From the NCBI GenBank assembly GCA_937895955.1, contig CALAZI010000154.1:1-36057 (forward strand): DNA of 36,057 bases, in the 5' to 3' direction. The notes under the pieces were generated by a model that saw only the letters and a program-made list of their open reading frames with translations, ran no database searches and was not told the origin of the DNA. The DNA is from an uncultured Alphaproteobacteria bacterium (GTDB lineage: Bacteria; Pseudomonadota; Alphaproteobacteria; Caulobacterales; Parvularculaceae). How positions within the stretch are numbered: the stretch's first letter is position 1; every line of letters begins with the position of its first letter. Below are positions 32,979-36,057 of this stretch, piece after piece. Position numbers and translations under genes: made by a program.

Positions 32979-34109
32979 ATGCGAACAGCGATCATCGGGG
33001 CGGGACTGGCCGGGGCCGCAGCGGCGCTGGCGCTCGCCCGCGCCGGGGCGAAAGCGACGCTGTTCGACCAGTTCGCTTTCGGCCATGACCGCGGCTCCTC
33101 GCACGGGGCGACGCGGCTTTTCCGCACCGCCTATTTCGAGCACCCCGATTACGTGCCGATTCTTCAGCGCGCGCTCGAAGGCTGGAGAACGCTCGAAAGG
33201 GCCGCGGGCGAGACGCTTTTCCATCGGACCGGCGTCCTCGAAGCCGGCCCGCCGGACGGTTTTTTGATCCCCGGACTTCACAAGGCGATCGCCGACCACG
33301 ACCTGCCGGTCGAACGATTGTCGCGCGCGGCGCTGAAGCGAGATCACGGCGCGCTTGTTCTTCCCGATAGTTTCGACGCGATCTTCGAAAAGGAAGCGGG
33401 CTTCATTCTCGCCGACAAGGCGCTCGCCGCGATGATCCGTCTTGCGCGCGCGCATGGCGCATCGCTGCGTCCTGCAACGCGCGTGACGAATTGGGAGCCG
33501 GCGATAGACGGCGTCGCGCTCTGGACGGACGCCGGCAGGGAGGTTTTCGACAGCATCGTCATCGCGGCGGGAAGCTGGGCGAACGCATTGATCGACGTCG
33601 AGGCGGCGAAAATCCAGATCGCCGAAATGACCTTGCACTGGCGCAGGCCGGCGACGGACGCATTCACGCTCGACAAGGGCTTCGCGCCGTTCGGAATAGA
33701 AACGCAGGCGCGCGAGTTCTACTACGGCTTCCCGGCGATCGATTCCGACGGCGTCAAACTCGGCGAGCACACGCGGCGCAAAACGATCAACGATCATGGC
33801 GAGCGCTCTGAAACCCCCGCCCCTGGCGAGGAAGCGTTGATCGACGACTTCCTTCAGCGCTTCATTCCCGCGCTCGCCCATCGCGCCGGCAAGCGTCAGA
33901 GCTGCCTTTACGAGATGAGCGCCGATGGGCATTTCCTCATCGATCGTCACCCCGCTTCGGAGCGCGTCGTCTTCGCCGCCGGGCTTTCCGGTCACGGCTT
34001 CAAATTCGCGCCGGTCCTCGGCGAGGCGATCGCCGCCATGACGCTGGAAAAGCGAACGCCCGCCGAATGGGAATTCCTCTCGCTCAGGCGCTTCGGCGCG
34101 TCGGCTTGA
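32979..34109 (+). CDS. FAD-dependent sarcosine/N-methyl amino acid oxidase (MSOX/SolA family)
   Basis: A monomeric amine oxidase that demethylates sarcosine or N-methyl amino acids (SolA acts on N-methyltryptophan), giving formaldehyde and hydrogen peroxide. The 376-residue protein has the FAD motif GAGLAG at 7-12 and the RGSSHGATRLFR region at 38-49. C309 in CLYEMSADGHFLID is the expected site of covalent FAD attachment, and GHGFKFAPVLGE lies near the end. ATG 32979 is chosen since the FAD motif begins there; the frame is open 20 codons upstream. The substrate is not resolved. It is followed by prfC after 53 bases. Confidence 0.9.
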   Translation: MRTAIIGAGLAGAAAALALARAGAKATLFDQFAFGHDRGSSHGATRLFRTAYFEHPDYVPILQRALEGWRTLERAAGETLFHRTGVLEAGPPDGFLIPGLHKAIADHDLPVERLSRAALKRDHGALVLPDSFDAIFEKEAGFILADKALAAMIRLARAHGASLRPATRVTNWEPAIDGVALWTDAGREVFDSIVIAAGSWANALIDVEAAKIQIAEMTLHWRRPATDAFTLDKGFAPFGIETQAREFYYGFPAIDSDGVKLGEHTRRKTINDHGERSETPAPGEEALIDDFLQRFIPALAHRAGKRQSCLYEMSADGHFLIDRHPASERVVFAAGLSGHGFKFAPVLGEAIAAMTLEKRTPAEWEFLSLRRFGASA

Positions 34110-34162
34110 CGCGGCGACGCCAAACACGCACAGAGCGCGGCTCTTGAGCCCCGAAGAGCCCG

Positions 34163-35737
34163 ATGACGAACGCTTATCTCAACCGCCGCACCTTCGCGAT
34201 CATCTCGCACCCCGACGCCGGCAAGACGACGCTGACGGAGAAGCTTCTCTATTTCTCCGGCGCGATCCGCCTCGCCGGCGAGGTGAAGGCGCGCGGCGAT
34301 CGCCGGCGCGCGCGATCGGACTGGCTTGCGATCGAGCAAAAGCGCGGCATCTCGGTGACGACGTCGGCGATGACGTTCGAGCATGCAGGCAAAATCTTCA
34401 ATCTGCTCGACACGCCGGGTCACGAGGATTTCTCCGAAGACACCTACAGAACGCTTACAGCCGTCGACAGCGCGATCATGGTGATCGACGCGGCGAAAGG
34501 CATTGAAAGCCAGACCCGCAAGCTTTTTGAAGTCTGCCGTCTCCGCGACATTCCGATCATGACCTTCATCAACAAGGTCGATCGCGAGGGGCGCGATCCT
34601 TTCGAGCTGATCGACGAAATCGCCGACCAGCTGGCGCTCGACGTTTCCCCGCAGGTCTGGCCGATCGGCACGGGCGGGGAATTCGCCGGCTGCTACGACA
34701 TGCAGACGAACCGGCTTCTCCTTGAAGACGGCGGCGATGCGGCGAAATTCGGCAAGACGGTCGATCTTTCCGGCCCTGACGATTCCAAGCTCGATGAAAT
34801 CGCCGGCGCGGATCTCGCGGCGAGAACGCGCGAACAGATGGAGCTTGCGCGCGAAGGCTATGCGCCCTTCGACATCGAGCAATACCGCCACGGCGCGTTG
34901 ACGCCGATCTATTTCGGCTCGGCGCTGAAGGAATTCTCCGTCGCCGAATTGCTGCGCGATATCGGCGAATACGCGCCGCCGCCGCGCCCGCAAAAGGCCG
35001 GCGACGTCGAAGTCGCGCCGGACGCCGACGCGGTTTCAGGCTTCGTCTTCAAGGTGCAGGCGAATATGGACCCGAACCATCGCGACCGCATCGCCTTCGT
35101 GCGCCTGTGCTCGGGCGAATTCAAACGCGGCATGAAGCTGAAAAATTCCCGCACCGACAAGCAGCTCGCGATCAACGCGCCGATCTTTTTCCTCGCCCAG
35201 GAGCGCAATCTCGCCGAGGAAGCCGTCGCCGGCGACATTGTCGGCATTCCGAACCACGGCGCCTTGGGCGTCGGCGACACTCTGTCGGAAAAGGACGGGA
35301 TCAAATTCTCCGGCCTGCCCGATTTCGCGCCGGAAATCATCCGTCGCGTGCGCCTCGACGATCCGATGAAGTCGAAACAGATGAAGCGCGCGATGATCGC
35401 GCTCGCCGAGGAAGGCGCGGCGCAGATTTTCACGCCGTCGATCGGCGCCGATTTCTATGTCGGCGTCGTCGGCGCGCTTCAGCTCGACGTCATCGAAGAG
35501 CGATTGAAAGCCGAATACGGCGTCGCCGCGGCGATGGAGATTTGCGGCTTTGACGCCGTCCGCTGGCTTTCCGGCGATCCCGCCGCCATCGAAAAGTTCA
35601 TGTCGCTCAACGGGACGGCGATCGCGCATGACCGTTATGGCGGCCCCGTCTATCTCGCGCGCTCGGCCTGGGAGGCGAGTTACGCGGAACAGAAAAACCC
35701 GGACGTCAAATTTTTGAAGACGCGCGAACGGGTTTGA
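34163..35737 (+). CDS. prfC: Peptide chain release factor 3
   Basis: A translational GTPase that removes RF1 or RF2 from the ribosome after peptide release. The 524-residue protein has the G1 loop SHPDAGKT at 15-22, the RF3-typical VKARGDRRRARSDWLAIEQKRGISVTTS (41-68, switch I), G3 DTPGH at 83-87, and G4 NKVD at 137-140, followed by the RF3-specific domain through to the end. Length is near the E. coli protein (529). The start at 34163 is supported by homology beginning at its second residues. Confidence 0.96.
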   Translation: MTNAYLNRRTFAIISHPDAGKTTLTEKLLYFSGAIRLAGEVKARGDRRRARSDWLAIEQKRGISVTTSAMTFEHAGKIFNLLDTPGHEDFSEDTYRTLTAVDSAIMVIDAAKGIESQTRKLFEVCRLRDIPIMTFINKVDREGRDPFELIDEIADQLALDVSPQVWPIGTGGEFAGCYDMQTNRLLLEDGGDAAKFGKTVDLSGPDDSKLDEIAGADLAARTREQMELAREGYAPFDIEQYRHGALTPIYFGSALKEFSVAELLRDIGEYAPPPRPQKAGDVEVAPDADAVSGFVFKVQANMDPNHRDRIAFVRLCSGEFKRGMKLKNSRTDKQLAINAPIFFLAQERNLAEEAVAGDIVGIPNHGALGVGDTLSEKDGIKFSGLPDFAPEIIRRVRLDDPMKSKQMKRAMIALAEEGAAQIFTPSIGADFYVGVVGALQLDVIEERLKAEYGVAAAMEICGFDAVRWLSGDPAAIEKFMSLNGTAIAHDRYGGPVYLARSAWEASYAEQKNPDVKFLKTRERV

Positions 35738-35900
35738 CGGCGACTTCCCGCATCAGGCGATCATGCGTTTGCGAAAATTTCCGTATCTTACGGATAATCC
35801 CCGCACCGGGCATGGGCTTGAACTGAGCCTCCATGCGGCCTGCAGCGTTTTTGTACGGATAATGCGGATGCAACGCCGAGGCGAGAAAGCGTCTTGCCGG
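35738..35900. other. Non-coding tail after prfC
   Basis: I see no gene here. There is a small hairpin CCGTA/TACGG at 35781-35793 and a 10-base direct repeat TACGGATAAT at 35789-35798 and 35854-35863. Open frames running through into the palindromic repeats are not credible. Confidence 0.45.
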
Positions 35901-35977
35901 TCCTTTCCCTCCCTTGCAAAGGGAGGGCTTGAGACCCGAAATCGCAATGCGATTTCGATGGTCGAAAGGGGGGGTTC
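35901..35977. repeat. Composite palindromic repeat (REP/BIME-like), copy 2
   Basis: In inverse orientation to copy 1, it shows the same order: a CCCTCCCTT/AAGGGAGGG palindrome (35907-35927, GCA loop), a second palindrome CGAAATCGCA/TGCGATTTCG (35937-35957) in the place of the GGACGGC palindrome, then GGGGGGGTTC at 35968-35977 matching the GAACCCTCCC end. The variable middle palindrome and fixed flanks indicate a family of mosaic elements. Confidence 0.72.
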
Positions 35978-36027
35978 AGCAGCCTCCGCGATTTTTCGCT
36001 GACGCCTGCGCTCGCCGCACTGTCGCA

Positions 36028-36057
36028 GAACCCTCCCCGACCCTCCCTTTGCAAGGG
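36028..36057. repeat. Composite palindromic repeat, copy 3, cut by the window end
   Basis: It begins GAACCCTCCCC and runs into CCCTCCCTT with the start of AAGGG at the very end of the window. This corresponds to the reverse complement of the right half of copy 1 (81-114). Its full extent lies beyond the window. Confidence 0.65.

Noticed and set aside
32922..34127. A 401-codon open frame opposite the sarcosine oxidase-like gene
   Set aside because: The sense strand has clear FAD motifs and the covalent Cys. The antisense product has no domain and is Arg-rich.
33992..34993. A 333-codon minus-strand frame over prfC
   Set aside because: It is the antisense of the GTPase domain of release factor 3.
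1..36057. CRISPR array, defence island or toxin-antitoxin pair
   Set aside because: No regularly spaced direct repeats and no recognised defence, restriction or toxin genes were found on either strand. The palindromic repeats at the ends are not CRISPR-like.

Overview
This 36,057-base window is a GC-rich, gene-dense piece of a bacterial chromosome, most likely from an alphaproteobacterium. The evidence is the cluster lptC-lptA-lptB-rpoN-hpf-ptsN with a DUF1150 gene beside it, the rpmH-rnpA-yidC-engB run, and a 3-hydroxybutyrate dehydrogenase/patatin pair. A Parvularculales or Hyphomonadales-like origin would fit, but I cannot fix the family from sequence alone. Most of the window is ordinary core genome. 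I see no prophage, insertion sequence, CRISPR array or integrase-bearing island.

Layout. At 1-260 there is a composite palindromic repeat, then the uppP leader. At 259-3041 (+) are uppP, an unknown polytopic membrane protein and a threonine/serine dehydratase, tightly packed. At 3224-3523 (+) is a DUF1150 protein. At 3552-9175 (-) lies a cell-envelope/nitrogen cluster, transcribed as rnd, lptC, lptA, lptB, rpoN, hpf, ptsN. At 9406-9870 (+) is a decayed small heat-shock protein (hsp20) gene with an intact ribosome binding site. At 9956-12860 (+) are a trans-sulfuration PLP enzyme and a sodium:alanine symporter. At 12845-16791 (-) are rpmH, rnpA, yidC, engB and a xerC-type recombinase, with a clear promoter before rpmH. 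At 17138-20735 (+) is a three-gene operon: a TVP38-type membrane protein, a mercuric-reductase-like flavoprotein and a histidine kinase without a response regulator. At 20729-23584 are gamma-glutamyltransferase (-) and a P1-family peptidase (+), divergent. A tRNA-Arg(ACG) follows at 23648-23724.

The region 23870-32198 is more accessory: a LysR regulator facing a peroxiredoxin-like protein, a secreted cupin, an MFS exporter, and a minus-strand operon of 3-hydroxybutyrate dehydrogenase, patatin-like lipase, DoxX-like membrane protein and type II NADH dehydrogenase. The promoter region of that operon holds three operator-like palindromes of the form GCAT-N7/8-ATGC. The last part (32199-35737) has an unknown Cys-rich membrane protein, a sarcosine/N-methyl-amino-acid oxidase and peptide chain release factor 3. 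The window then ends in more copies of the palindromic repeat found at its start.

The observations I think most worth following are the four-gene hydroxybutyrate/quinone operon with its operator array, the decayed hsp20 gene near an intact DUF1150 gene, the TVP38-flavoprotein-kinase operon whose flavoprotein lacks the usual catalytic His, and the palindromic repeat family at both ends. Nothing here is clearly a wholly new system. The best candidate for an under-described one is the bdhA-patatin-DoxX-NDH2 operon.
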